Of a stretch of DNA of 64,000 nt, positions 44,196 through 53,228 are shown in pieces (the stretch's first letter is position 1; each line of letters begins with the position of its first letter). The notes under the pieces are model-generated. The model was not told the DNA's origin. It searched no databases and was given only the letters and a program-made list of their open reading frames with translations. Source of the stretch: JAHJUB01 sp041653615 [NCBI: Candidatus Ratteibacteria bacterium] (GTDB taxonomy: Bacteria > Ratteibacteria > UBA8468 > MWAK01); NCBI GenBank assembly GCA_041653615.1, contig JBAZEZ010000008.1, forward strand, positions 7,412 to 71,411, read 5' to 3'. The position numbers and the translations under genes are program-made.

Positions 44196-44585
44196 ATGGA
44201 AAATTTGATTGTAGCCAGTGGTGGTCGTAAGACGAGCAAGGCGGTGGTGCGTTTTTTTACGGGTACCGGCAAGATTACCGTTAATCAGAAACCGTTAGAA
44301 GCCTATTTCCCGGATACTTTTGTTCAGGGAGACCTGAAGCGTCCCCTGGTTAAGGGCGACTGCGCTGAAAAGTTTGATATCAAGGCGAGAGTTGTCGGCG
44401 GCGGTAAATCCGGTCAGGCGGAGGCGGTGCGGTTGGCAATCAGCCGTGCTCTGGTGAAGTTGAACGGCGATCTGCGCGGCGTTCTGCGTGAGGAAGAGCT
44501 TTTGACCCGGGACCCCCGGATGAAAGAACGGAAGAAATACGGACGGAAGAGCGCCCGGCGGGGTTACCAGTGGACAAAGCGGTAA
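44196..44585 (+). CDS. rpsI: 30S ribosomal protein S9
   Basis: The 129-residue protein matches uS9 throughout: GGRKTSKAVVRFF, the central DIKARVVGGGKSGQAEAVRLAISRAL (read in part) and the invariant basic tail ending TKR, which reaches the P-site tRNA. It starts 79 bp from the divergent GT2 gene, with TTGACT at 44157 and AAGG near the start. It is odd that rplM (L13), its nearly universal upstream partner, is absent. The next gene, gmhB, overlaps its 3' end by 16 bp. Confidence 0.97.
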   Translation: MENLIVASGGRKTSKAVVRFFTGTGKITVNQKPLEAYFPDTFVQGDLKRPLVKGDCAEKFDIKARVVGGGKSGQAEAVRLAISRALVKLNGDLRGVLREEELLTRDPRMKERKKYGRKSARRGYQWTKR

Positions 44586-45148
44586 GAGTCCCCAAGGCGA
44601 AACCGCCCCTGGTTGTTTTTCTGGACCGGGACGGGGTTATCTGCCGGTATTTTGCTAACGATTTTACCAAGAGTTGGGAAGAGTTTGAATTTTTGGCCGG
44701 AGCCAGAGAGGCGCTGAAATTGCTTAATCAGGCCGGGGCGAAGGTCATTGTTATCTCCAATCAGTCAGGCATCAATAAGGGTATCTACTCTACGGAAGAC
44801 CTGAAGGGAATTGACCGCAGAATGACTGAAGCGGTTGCTGCTTCCGGAGGCAGGATAGACGCCTCTTTTTATTGTCCGCATACCCCCGCCGAATCTTGTC
44901 TTTGCCGGAAACCCGGCACCGGGCTGGTGACGAAAGCGGTCTCCGAATTACACCTCAATCTGAAAGAGAGCGCCGCCTATTTTGTGGGTGACGCCGAAAT
45001 AGATGTTATTACCGGACATAGGGCTGATTTGATAACCATACTGGTTCTATCCGGCCGGACCATTCTGGCAAACGAAACCGAAGGCTGGAAGATAAAGCCG
45101 GAGCATATTGCGCCGGATTTGATGGGCGCGGTGAAATACATACTGTAA
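44570..45148 (+). CDS. gmhB: D-glycero-D-manno-heptose-1,7-bisphosphate 7-phosphatase
   Basis: This HAD phosphatase has the nucleophile motif FLD19RD21GV, motif II VISNQSG, and the GmhB-specific zinc loop with Cys102, His104, Cys110 and Cys112 (CPHTPAESCLCRKP). The final motif is FVGDAEIDV. It removes the 7-phosphate from heptose bisphosphate on the way to ADP- or GDP-heptose for LPS or glycoprotein. GTG 44570 overlaps rpsI by 16 bp. Coupling of a heptose gene to a ribosomal protein gene is unusual. Confidence 0.92.
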   Translation: MDKAVRVPKAKPPLVVFLDRDGVICRYFANDFTKSWEEFEFLAGAREALKLLNQAGAKVIVISNQSGINKGIYSTEDLKGIDRRMTEAVAASGGRIDASFYCPHTPAESCLCRKPGTGLVTKAVSELHLNLKESAAYFVGDAEIDVITGHRADLITILVLSGRTILANETEGWKIKPEHIAPDLMGAVKYIL

Positions 45149-45156
45149 TTTTTAAA

Positions 45157-45211
45157 TGTAGCGCGAGGTTTTAGCCTCGCCGCATTTAGCGACCCTAAAG
45201 GGTGGCACTAC
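45157..45211. repeat. REP-like element with two stems
   Basis: GCGAGG/CCTCGC (45163-45168 and 45175-45180) and GCGACCC/GGGTGGC (45189-45195 and 45200-45206, one mismatch) lie in tandem, flanked by TGTAG on the left and CTACG on the right. The second stem matches the GCGACCC palindrome at 25992-26010. The element lies between gmhB and the DegT aminotransferase gene. Confidence 0.78.
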
Positions 45212-45227
45212 GTTTTGCGAGGAGATT

Positions 45228-46346
45228 ATGGGTGGAATTGAAACGGTCGGTAGTCGGGAAGAAGAGCTGGTTTTGGATGTAATCCGCAGTAAGAAAATTT
45301 TTCGTTACGCTTTCAACGACCGGGAAGTAACCGCTTCCTACGTTTACCGCTTCGAAAAGATGTTCCGGGAATTTGTCGGAGCCGGATACAGTCTGGCAGT
45401 TTCTTCCGGAACCGCGGCCCTGCGGACCGCTCTGGCGGCGCTGGGTATCAAGCACGGAGATGAGGTAATCGTTCCGGCGTATACTTTTGTCGCTACCCTG
45501 GAGGCGGTGATTGAGTCAGGCGCCCAACCGGTTCTGGTGGAAATAGACGATTCTTTTAATATCAATCCGGCTAAGATTGAAAAAGCGATTACGGCAAAAA
45601 CCAGGGTGATTATGCCGGTGCACATGATGGGTTCGGCAGCCGCAATGGATGAAATTCAGTCCATTGCCCGAAAACACAACCTTTTCGTGGTTGAAGACGC
45701 CTGCCAGGCAGTCGGCGCCAAATATAAAGGGAAACTTGTCGGTACGCTGGGCCGGATGTCCGCTTTCAGTTTTGACTCCGCGAAACTGCTAACCTGCAGC
45801 GAGGGTGGAATGGTTACAACCAACGACGCGGAACTTTACCGGAAGGCGGACCGTTTTCACGATCACGGCCATGTTCACGACCTCAGCCTGCCCCGGGGCA
45901 GGGAACCGAAAGAAGGCGGAGGCGTTAACTTCCGTCTTTCGGAAATCCTGGCTGCTTTCGGCCTGGCGCAAACAGAAAGACTTCCCGGGATGCTGGAAAG
46001 TTTGTGCCGCAACCGTTCCCGCATTAAAGATGGTTTGAAGCTACCTCCCGGATTTACCTTTCGCCGTTTTAACGACCCGGAAGACGCGGCTACTTTTTTG
46101 GCGGTTCTGGCGCCAAATCAAGACCGGGCCGATAAGGTTAAGGAAGGCCTTCTGAAATCCGGGATTACTCCGGCCACGCTCAACTACTGGCACTATGAGG
46201 TGAACCGGGATTTGGTCAGTGGTTCTTATCCGGAAACCGAAGATTACATCGGCCGGGCAATCGTCCTGGAGATTAAAGTTAAGATGGAAGATGGGCAGAT
46301 AACGCAAATTATTTCCAGCCTGAACGAAAGTCTTGCCGTCTGCTAA
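45228..46346 (+). CDS. DegT/DnrJ/EryC1/StrS aminotransferase
   Basis: The PLP enzyme has SSGTAALRTALAALG, the pyridine-binding VVEDACQAVGAKYKG and Schiff-base Lys186 in FDSAKLLTCSEGGM. At 372 residues it is full length. It is the third such enzyme here. It sits apart from the main cluster, next to gmhB and an ELM1-like gene, so it may act on a different nucleotide sugar. AGGAG lies 6 nt before ATG 45228, partly provided by sequence just after the REP-like element. Confidence 0.92.
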   Translation: MGGIETVGSREEELVLDVIRSKKIFRYAFNDREVTASYVYRFEKMFREFVGAGYSLAVSSGTAALRTALAALGIKHGDEVIVPAYTFVATLEAVIESGAQPVLVEIDDSFNINPAKIEKAITAKTRVIMPVHMMGSAAAMDEIQSIARKHNLFVVEDACQAVGAKYKGKLVGTLGRMSAFSFDSAKLLTCSEGGMVTTNDAELYRKADRFHDHGHVHDLSLPRGREPKEGGGVNFRLSEILAAFGLAQTERLPGMLESLCRNRSRIKDGLKLPPGFTFRRFNDPEDAATFLAVLAPNQDRADKVKEGLLKSGITPATLNYWHYEVNRDLVSGSYPETEDYIGRAIVLEIKVKMEDGQITQIISSLNESLAVC

Positions 46347-46354
46347 TGTCATTT

Positions 46355-46401
46355 CCCCTCACTATACCTCTCCCCATCGGGGAGAGGACGAAGGTGAGGG
46401 G
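46355..46401. repeat. REP-like palindrome whose right arm holds a ribosome binding site
   Basis: CCCCTCACTATACCTCTCCCC (46355-46375, given only in outline) faces GGGGAGAGGACGAAGGTGAG (46379-46398). The right arm is identical over 20 bases to the one at 26050-26069. It runs into GGGGGG and a 4-base spacer before ATG 46408, so the arm seems to serve as the Shine-Dalgarno sequence of the next gene. Confidence 0.85.
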
Positions 46402-46407
46402 GGCTTA

Positions 46408-47475
46408 ATGAAAATCATAGTCTTGGATGACGGCAACCGCGGTAATTTAAACCAGGCGCTCGGGATAGCGGAAAGGTTGCCGGGGGCGGAAATTGAAACA
46501 ATTACGGTTCGTCCCCTTTCTTTTCTCCGCCGCGCCATACTGTTTCTAGCTGCGAATCTGGTAGGTATAACTCCTCTTTTTAAGATTCGTTTTTTGCTCC
46601 GGCACGTTGCCCGCGTCGTTCCCGCTTACCCTTCCTTTAAGCCTTCGGCAATAATCTCCGCCGGTTCAAGACTGGCTCCAATCAACGTTCTTTTAAGCCG
46701 CCGCGCTTGTGCCGTAAGCATCCAGGTTCTTTACCCCAACTTTCTCCGCGTGAGAATTTTTGATTTACTCGTACTGCCGAAACATGACCTTGCGCGATAT
46801 CCGAAGATTGCGGCTGCGCAAAACCTGATGGTAATCAAAGGCGCTCCCAACCGGATTAAACCCGCAGGCCCGAGCAACATGTCATTTCCGCGGATAGTAA
46901 GCGGGAATCCAATCCAAATTGCTGTCCTAATCGGCGGGGACGATAAGAACTATTTGATTTCCGAGGAGTGGGCGGAAGAACTTTCCCGGCGTCTGACCGA
47001 AATTTCCGAAAAATTACCGGCTCAAATTTATCTTACGACCAGCCGCCGGACTAATCTCAAAGTAGAAGATATTTTTCGAAAATTCCTGGGCGGCAAACCG
47101 GAAAGATTCAGCCTCGTTTTTTACTGGCAGGATTTTGCCAATCCGGTAGCGGAGTTTTTGAATAATGCCGACTTGATATTTACGACCGAGGACAGTATCA
47201 ACATGGTCTCCGAGGCAGCCAGTTCCGGAAAACCGACCGTAGTATTGAGGGTGGGACGAAAGCATCAAAAACGCCTGGTTTTCGACCAGGCGTTTGAAAA
47301 CCTTGTTAAAGGAGATTATATTAATTTCTGGTTATTGGAAGACCTGGTTTCTTCCAATGTGACCGAAGCCGTTTGTAATCCGAATCGGAAAATTCTGGCC
47401 GAGACCGAAAAGGTAACCGCGAAAGTGCTGGAATTGTTGAGAAATCAGGAAATGACCGCGGTGTTATCCAGGTAG
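46408..47475 (+). CDS. ELM1-like (mitochondrial fission factor ELM1/GtrOC1 family) protein
   Basis: The protein starts [22 protein letters not shown] and contains [20 protein letters not shown], then [20 protein letters not shown] and [19 protein letters not shown], the set of motifs of the ELM1 family. In bacteria these are GT-B-like proteins near LPS or capsule genes, thought to act as glycosyltransferases. Plants use a relative in mitochondrial fission. The frame also opens at 46333, but that start would translate the palindrome. The 3' end overlaps serS on the other strand by 31 bp. Confidence 0.83.
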   Translation: MKIIVLDDGNRGNLNQALGIAERLPGAEIETITVRPLSFLRRAILFLAANLVGITPLFKIRFLLRHVARVVPAYPSFKPSAIISAGSRLAPINVLLSRRACAVSIQVLYPNFLRVRIFDLLVLPKHDLARYPKIAAAQNLMVIKGAPNRIKPAGPSNMSFPRIVSGNPIQIAVLIGGDDKNYLISEEWAEELSRRLTEISEKLPAQIYLTTSRRTNLKVEDIFRKFLGGKPERFSLVFYWQDFANPVAEFLNNADLIFTTEDSINMVSEAASSGKPTVVLRVGRKHQKRLVFDQAFENLVKGDYINFWLLEDLVSSNVTEAVCNPNRKILAETEKVTAKVLELLRNQEMTAVLSR

Positions 47476-48710
47476 GGCCTTAATACTTCCGGTACAACAA
47501 TCGTACCGTCTTTTTGCTGGTAAGTTTCCAGGATGCAGGCAACGGTCCGTGCCAGGGCGACGCCGGAACCGTTGAGGGTGTGTACGAAACGGACTTCGCC
47601 TTTTTTATTTCGGTAGCGGATATTGCCGCGCCTCGCCTGAAAGTCCTCAAAATTACTGCAGGAGGAAACTTCCAGATAACGGTTCTGCGCCGGAGCCCAC
47701 GCTTCAATGTCATAACACTTGGCTCCGGAAAAGGACAACTCTCCGGTGCAGAGCAGCATTACGCGGTAGTGTAAGCCCAGGGCTTGCAAAACGCCTTCCG
47801 CGTCCGCTAACAGTTTTTCCAGTTCCGCGTAAGAATCCTCTGCCCGGCAGAACTTGACCATCTCCACCTTATCGAACTGGTGGATGCGCAGCAATCCTTT
47901 TGTATCCTTGCCGTAGGCGCCGGCTTCCAGGCGGAAACAGGGTGTGTAGGCGGTGTAATAAACCGGCAGGTCTGCTTCGCGGAAGAGCTCGTCCTGGTGG
48001 ATGTTGGTTACCGGAACTTCAGCGGTGGGGATGAGAAACAGGTCTTCACTTTCCACCCGGTACATATCTTTTTCCAGTTTTGGCAACTGGCCGGTATTGT
48101 ACATGCTGCGGCGGTTGACTACGAAAGGAGGCGATACTTCCCGGTAACCTTCTTTTCGGTGCCGGTCAAGCATGAAGTTTATCAGCGCTCTTTCCAGCCG
48201 CGCGCCCCAGCCGGTATAGAGCACGAAGAAACTGCCGGACATCCGTCCGGCCGCCTTAAAATTAATCAGGCCTAACTTTTCCGCCAGTTCGTGGTGGGGC
48301 AGCAGCGGAAAAGCGGGAACAATTTTTTCGCCCCACGCCCGCGCCTCTACATTTCCCTCCGCGTTTTTTCCCTCCGGTACATCCGCTGCCGGGACATTGG
48401 GCACAAAACTCAAGGTTTGTTCCAGGTCCGCTTCTTTTTTCCGCAGTCCTTCTTCCAGTTCCTTTATCCGGTCGGAGACGCTCCGCATTTCAAGAATTAA
48501 TCCGGCGGCGTCCTTGTTTTCTTTTTTCAATTGGCTGATACGCTCGCTGGTTTCATTACGCTGATGCCGGAGTTGCTCTGCTTCAGAAAGGATTAAGCGC
48601 CGTTCTTCGTCCAGCGCCAGGATGGCGGCAATGTCAACGGTCGCGCCTTTATCTCTCGCCGCTTTTTCCACAACCTGGCTGTTTTCCCGGATAAATTTTA
48701 TGTCCAGCAT
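47445..48710 (-). CDS. serS: Seryl-tRNA synthetase
   Basis: This class II synthetase of 421 residues has an N-terminal coiled-coil arm (residues 27-100; [20 protein letters not shown]) that grips the long variable arm of tRNA-Ser. Motif 2 is in [21 protein letters not shown] (read in part) and motif 3 in [19 protein letters not shown]. It is complete. ATG 48710 is preceded by a promoter only 11 nt away. The end converges with the ELM1-like gene by 31 bp. Confidence 0.97.
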   Translation of the reverse strand: MLDIKFIRENSQVVEKAARDKGATVDIAAILALDEERRLILSEAEQLRHQRNETSERISQLKKENKDAAGLILEMRSVSDRIKELEEGLRKKEADLEQTLSFVPNVPAADVPEGKNAEGNVEARAWGEKIVPAFPLLPHHELAEKLGLINFKAAGRMSGSFFVLYTGWGARLERALINFMLDRHRKEGYREVSPPFVVNRRSMYNTGQLPKLEKDMYRVESEDLFLIPTAEVPVTNIHQDELFREADLPVYYTAYTPCFRLEAGAYGKDTKGLLRIHQFDKVEMVKFCRAEDSYAELEKLLADAEGVLQALGLHYRVMLLCTGELSFSGAKCYDIEAWAPAQNRYLEVSSCSNFEDFQARRGNIRYRNKKGEVRFVHTLNGSGVALARTVACILETYQQKDGTIVVPEVLRPYLDNTAVIS

Positions 48711-48721
48711 ATCTTTGGTAT

Positions 48722-48749
48722 TTTATAATGATAGCCCTTCTTTGGTCAA
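48722..48749 (-). promoter_or_regulatory. serS promoter, short or no leader
   Basis: On the minus strand TTGACC (48749-48744) and TATAAA (48727-48722) are spaced 16 bp apart. The expected start near 48715 leaves a leader of about 5 nt before ATG 48710. No real Shine-Dalgarno sequence fits in that space. Confidence 0.6.
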
Positions 48750-48772
48750 ATATGCTACAATAGAGCGCTTGG

Positions 48773-48933
48773 TTGTCTCTTTTGCCGCACACGCTGCGCG
48801 CCAGGCAAAACTACGCAATTTCGCAACGAGCCTCGCCGTGTTTTTGCCTATATTTCAGGCAAATCACGGCTACTCATTGCTTCATTTTGCTTGTTTTGCT
48901 CTGTCGCTTCGCGAAGTGCGGCAAAAGAGACAA
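48773..48933. repeat. 161-bp imperfect palindrome (MITE-like) with 18-bp terminal inverted repeats
   Basis: The ends are perfect 18-bp inverted repeats, TTGTCTCTTTTGCCGCAC (48773-48790) and its complement (48916-48933). The two halves match along most of their length, ending at GCCGTGTTTTTGCC/GGCAAATCACGGC around a short centre. An extended -10 element (TGCTACAAT, 48753-48761) points into it from the left. It fills nearly all of the 250-bp gap before the LOG gene and encodes nothing convincing. Confidence 0.85.
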
Positions 48934-48960
48934 GCCTCGCTTGAAGAAAAACTAATAAAA

Positions 48961-49584
48961 ATGGATACACCACTTTCCCAGGACAGCTGGCGGGTTTTTC
49001 ACATCATGTCCGAATTTGTGGACGGATTTGAAGCTTTGTCCGGTTTAGGTAAAGCGGTCAGTATTTTCGGTTCGGCCCGGGTGAAGCCGTCGGACCCGTA
49101 TTACCAAAAGGCAGAGCAGACGGCGCGTGCTCTGGTAAAGGCCGGTTACGCGGTTATTACCGGAGGCGGGCCCGGCATTATGGAGGCGGCGAATAAGGGC
49201 GCTTCCGAAGCCGGCGGCGCTTCCGTTGGTTTAAACATTGAGTTGCCCAATGAACAGAAACCAAATTCTTACATTAAGACCCTGATTTCTTTCCGTTATT
49301 TTTGCGTACGCAAATATATGTTTGTCCGGTTTGCCTCCGGTTTTGTCTTTTTTCCCGGCGGTTTCGGCACCAACGACGAACTGATGGAGGCGCTCTGCCT
49401 TATTGAGACCGGACGCAGCCCGAAAGTTCCTTTAGTGCTGGTTGGCCGGGATTATTGGAAGGGTTTGCTGGACTGGTTTTCCAAGACGCTGATAGCCGGG
49501 AATTATATCACCCCGGAAAACCTGTCCCTGGTTACCCTGGTTGAAGAACCGGAAGAGGCGGTAGCAGCTCTTGTAAAAAAATGA
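48961..49584 (+). CDS. LOG-family protein (cytokinin riboside 5'-monophosphate phosphoribohydrolase-like)
   Basis: The 207-residue protein has AVSIFGSARVKP, AVITGGGPGIMEAANKGA and the LOG signature FPGGFGTNDELMEAL (131-145). LOG proteins split nucleoside monophosphates into base and ribose 5-phosphate; many bacterial members act on AMP-like substrates and have no hormone role. ATG 48961 is the first start after the palindrome. A frame open back to 48622 would translate the palindrome and part of the serS region and is rejected. No clear Shine-Dalgarno sequence is seen. Confidence 0.9.
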   Translation: MDTPLSQDSWRVFHIMSEFVDGFEALSGLGKAVSIFGSARVKPSDPYYQKAEQTARALVKAGYAVITGGGPGIMEAANKGASEAGGASVGLNIELPNEQKPNSYIKTLISFRYFCVRKYMFVRFASGFVFFPGGFGTNDELMEALCLIETGRSPKVPLVLVGRDYWKGLLDWFSKTLIAGNYITPENLSLVTLVEEPEEAVAALVKK

Positions 49585-49624
49585 GGTTTTAAGTGTCAGA
49601 TCGCATTATTTGCAGAAAAGAGAT

Positions 49625-50461
49625 ATGTTGAGTTCTAGAAACGCAAAATATTTATTTTTCGCCCTCTTGTTAACCGCCTTCGTGTTAATTCTTGATATAA
49701 AAACCCCCTTAAGCTATGTAGCCGCGTTTATCTATATTTTCCCTCTTTTAATTTTTCTGCAAATCAGAATAAAGAATATATATGTCGTTTCACCTGTTTT
49801 CTTTTCAACCTTAACAATAGTCGCGGTTTTTTTCAAACCGGACATGTTTGACATCCCTACTCCGGTTAGCGTTCCTATTTTCAATCGTTCTCTGGTGATA
49901 AGTACGCTGTGGATAATTGCGTTTCTTTCGTATTTGAAAAATAAAAGCGATGAACAACTGAAATTATACGCTACGACAGATTTATTGACCGGTATCTTAA
50001 ACAGGAGAGCCGGATTGCTTTTTTTGGAACAACAGATGAGAATGGCCCAACGGCAGAAGTTCGCGTTGACAATCTGTTTTATGGATATTAACCTGCTTAA
50101 AGAAGTTAACGATAAATACGGTCACTCGGAAGGTGATTGGTTGATAAATACAATTGCCAATATTATTAAAGAAACAATCAGGGAATCAGATGTAATCTGC
50201 CGCCTCGGCGGTGATGAATTTCTGGTGACTTTCACTGGATGCGAAATAGGTCACGCTAAAAACATTCTTGACAAAATTCAGAAAAGAGTTTATGAGGTAA
50301 ATACGGAAAAGCAGAAACCGTTTACCGTAAGTTTCAGCTATGGTTTTGCCGAATATGATTTATCGGATAAAATATCAATGGACGAATTGATGTCTGTTGC
50401 GGATAAAGAAATGTACCATAACAAAAATAAATTCAAGGAACAGATATATCAGGTTAAATGA
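49625..50461 (+). CDS. Membrane GGDEF diguanylate cyclase
   Basis: Four to five N-terminal helices (to about residue 105) are followed by a GGDEF domain with TDLLTGILNRRAG, CFMDINLLKEVNDKYGH and an intact GGDEF site (about 195-199 from this start). Five residues before it lies RESD, the RxxD inhibitory site for product feedback. It should make cyclic di-GMP from GTP at the membrane. ATG 49625 has AAGAG nearby; an in-frame TTG at 49610 is possible. It is followed by a second cyclase gene. Confidence 0.9.
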   Translation: MLSSRNAKYLFFALLLTAFVLILDIKTPLSYVAAFIYIFPLLIFLQIRIKNIYVVSPVFFSTLTIVAVFFKPDMFDIPTPVSVPIFNRSLVISTLWIIAFLSYLKNKSDEQLKLYATTDLLTGILNRRAGLLFLEQQMRMAQRQKFALTICFMDINLLKEVNDKYGHSEGDWLINTIANIIKETIRESDVICRLGGDEFLVTFTGCEIGHAKNILDKIQKRVYEVNTEKQKPFTVSFSYGFAEYDLSDKISMDELMSVADKEMYHNKNKFKEQIYQVK

Positions 50462-50617
50462 CCGGTTGTCCATTTTTGCCAAAACGCTTTCCGCGGAGTA
50501 TAATAATACTGTTGCCCGCCGATATTGGTTATCCGGCTTCGGTATATCCCAAAGTCTCGGCGCGCAGGATTCGGTTTCAAGATTGCGCAATGCTTGGCCG
50601 AAAAAGGAAGTATCTGC

Positions 50618-51844
50618 ATGAAAAGGATAGTATTTATTAGATTTTGTCACAACGCGGTCCTGATTTTTGCTGCTTCAATCTTCTTTTTCTTCTTCCTTAA
50701 TTGCCAATATTATCATCTAGAGATACCGCCTTTCTATTATCTTTTGGGTATCGCGGTGGTTTTTTTCTCGCTTTTGGTTTTGTTGATTATCGGGGAAATT
50801 TCTTCCAGAAATGCGCTCACCGTCTTATTTCGGGAAACGGAAACTCTGAAGTTAAAAATAGGAGATTACAGGCTGGAATCAGAGCTTCTCGCGGCTTTAA
50901 ACAATATTATTGAAGTATTCAGCCAGGATCTGGATTTAGGAGGGGTTATATCACGAGTGGCTGTTTCCCTGAGGAAATTGTTTAGGGGGGAAACGGTTTT
51001 AGTTTGGGTTTATAGCGGTAAATCCAGCACTACCTCTTTAAGGGTTGTGGAAGGCGAAGAATTTAAAATGGACGACGAGGCCCTGGAAGAAGTAATTTTA
51101 AGGGGCAATTCCGTTTTGATAAATAATTTAGCCTCTTTTTCCAAGTATAAGAGTTTTGTGGACGCAGGATTTGCCTCTATTTTGATTGCCCCCCTGAAAA
51201 GGAGAAATGAGGTGCATGGTTTGCTCGGTGTATTTTGCCGCACCGGCAGGAATTTCACTTCTAAAGACCTGGAATTATTAACCGTTGTTTCCCGGCAGGT
51301 CGGTTTGTTTATTGAAAACGCCGAACTTTTGGATAAGACCAAGACTCTTTCCCTTACCGACGGTTTGACCGACCTCTACAACCGGCGTCATTTCCAGACC
51401 GTAATTGAAGCCGAGATAGAAAAAGCAAAAAAGAACAATTGGAAGTTATCTTTAGCGATGAGTGACCTGGATTATTTCAAAAATTATAATGATACCAACG
51501 GGCATTTGGCGGGGGACAAAGCCTTGCAGCAGGTAGCCAATTTATTTAAAAAAGGGACCAAAGGGTCTGATACGATAGCCCGATACGGCGGAGAAGAATT
51601 CGCTATTATTTTCCCGAACACTACCAAAGAAAACGGTTTAAAAGTTTGCCGGAAATTAGGAGAAAGCATTAAAGCTTTTAAGTTTCCCGATGAGGAAAAA
51701 CAACCGAACAAGGATTTTACGATAAGTATCGGCTTGGCAACTTTTCCGGATGACGCAACCCTGCCGGAAGAATTGATTAATAAGGCGGATAAGGCTTTAT
51801 ATCAGGCTAAAGAATCGGGTCGGGATAGGGTTTGCGCAATCTGA
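50618..51844 (+). CDS. GAF-GGDEF diguanylate cyclase, membrane anchored
   Basis: Two N-terminal helices (about 10-28 and 38-60) precede a coiled linker, a GAF sensor domain (92-235) and a GGDEF domain with active site GGEEF (324-328), a functional variant. The inhibitory site is degenerate (KGSD instead of RxxD), so product inhibition may be lost, unlike the upstream cyclase. ATG 50618 has AGGAAG 7 nt before it. The frame extends upstream to 50525 without a better start. The ligand of the GAF domain is unknown. Confidence 0.9.
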   Translation: MKRIVFIRFCHNAVLIFAASIFFFFFLNCQYYHLEIPPFYYLLGIAVVFFSLLVLLIIGEISSRNALTVLFRETETLKLKIGDYRLESELLAALNNIIEVFSQDLDLGGVISRVAVSLRKLFRGETVLVWVYSGKSSTTSLRVVEGEEFKMDDEALEEVILRGNSVLINNLASFSKYKSFVDAGFASILIAPLKRRNEVHGLLGVFCRTGRNFTSKDLELLTVVSRQVGLFIENAELLDKTKTLSLTDGLTDLYNRRHFQTVIEAEIEKAKKNNWKLSLAMSDLDYFKNYNDTNGHLAGDKALQQVANLFKKGTKGSDTIARYGGEEFAIIFPNTTKENGLKVCRKLGESIKAFKFPDEEKQPNKDFTISIGLATFPDDATLPEELINKADKALYQAKESGRDRVCAI

Positions 51845-51899
51845 TATCCGCTTCTTTCCGGGTGTTCACCATTCATTATCCACCATTCAATGTTTTGCC

Positions 51900-52107
<208 letters not shown>

Positions 52108-52205
52108 TTACGTATTATGCCGTTGTCTTGTAAATGTCTTGTTACGGGTGGTTGCCAAGTCGTAGATGCCTGCCCATTTCCTGTCTTGCCTTATTAACCA
52201 TAAAA

Positions 52206-53228
52206 GTGTGCACATTAACCAATCGGAAACAAAGGACGATAGGTGTTCCCAAGGGGCTTCTCTATTACAAATATTTTCCGCTCTGGAAGACCTTTTTTGA
52301 AAAATTGGACTACCGGGTGGTGGAGAGCGAAAAGACTAATACCGGTACGCTGAAAGAGGGGAGCCGGTACGCAATCGACGAAATTTGCATTCCGTTGAAA
52401 GTCTATTACGGCCACGTCCTGGACCTTGTAGGGCAAAAGGTTGACTGCCTGTTTATTCCAAGGTATGTATCCGCCACATTCGGCACTTATATGTGTCCCA
52501 AGTTTTTGGGGTTGCCGGATTTAATTAGGGGAACCATTAACAATCTTCCCCCGATAATTGAGATGGAAATCGACCTTAGGAAAAAGCCTGTTTTTTATTC
52601 CATGTTGGAAACCGGGCGAAAACTGAACGGGTCTTTTTCGCAAATAAAGTCTGCTTTTGAAGAATCCGTTAAAACCTACCGGCGTTTTCGGGTAATAATG
52701 GAAACGGGATTCACTTTTCAGGAAGCGCTTGATTTGCTGGGGAAGAATCCGGCGGAGGTTCCGGAAAGAATGCCGACCGGAAATCCGGCAAGGGTTGCGG
52801 TAGTCGGCCACGGTTACAATGTGCACGACCCATTTGTTAATATGGGCCTGATGGAAAAACTGAAAAACATGAAGGTTGACGCTGTTGTCCTTGAGAATTT
52901 GCCGGGCCGGATATTCCGACAAAAGACGAAAATAAGCGAAACCCTGAAAAATTATTGGGGTAATGAGGAGGAGATACTTTCCGGAGTGGACTATCTGTTT
53001 AAAAACAACCTGGTTGACGGGGTGATATTTCTCTGCAGTTTTTGCTGCGGGCCCGATTCTTTAGTCGACGAAATTATCACCCGGGACGCAAAAACGCGGG
53101 ATATTCCCTATATCTGCGTGGTGATGGATGAACATTCGGGCCAGGCCGGGGTGATAACCAGGGTTGAATCTTTTGTCGAGATGATACTTCGCCGGAAAAG
53201 AAGTTTGGGAATTAAGGAGGCCGGATGA
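52206..53228 (+). CDS. Acyl-CoA dehydratase activase-related protein (DUF2229)
   Basis: The N-terminus TIGVPKGLLYYKYFPLWKTFF is the DUF2229 hallmark. Conserved Cys positions occur in IDEICIPLKVYYGH, TYMCPKFLGLPDL and FLCSFCCGPDSL and may hold an iron-sulfur cluster. In many bacteria this domain is fused to BadF/HgdC ATPase domains; here it is a separate gene. GTG 52206 is the likeliest start, without a clear Shine-Dalgarno sequence; an ATG at 52134 adds 24 unconserved residues. The stop overlaps the next start by 4 bp. Confidence 0.83.
   Translation: MCTLTNRKQRTIGVPKGLLYYKYFPLWKTFFEKLDYRVVESEKTNTGTLKEGSRYAIDEICIPLKVYYGHVLDLVGQKVDCLFIPRYVSATFGTYMCPKFLGLPDLIRGTINNLPPIIEMEIDLRKKPVFYSMLETGRKLNGSFSQIKSAFEESVKTYRRFRVIMETGFTFQEALDLLGKNPAEVPERMPTGNPARVAVVGHGYNVHDPFVNMGLMEKLKNMKVDAVVLENLPGRIFRQKTKISETLKNYWGNEEEILSGVDYLFKNNLVDGVIFLCSFCCGPDSLVDEIITRDAKTRDIPYICVVMDEHSGQAGVITRVESFVEMILRRKRSLGIKEAG

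Noticed and set aside
48622-48960. Coding extension of the LOG gene through the palindrome
   Set aside because: The translation is derived from serS antisense and the inverted repeat and is not LOG-like; the LOG homology begins after 48961.
50461-50617. Cyclic di-GMP riboswitch between the two cyclase genes
   Set aside because: The segment lacks the conserved core of GEMM-type aptamers, and a plain ribosome binding site serves the second gene.
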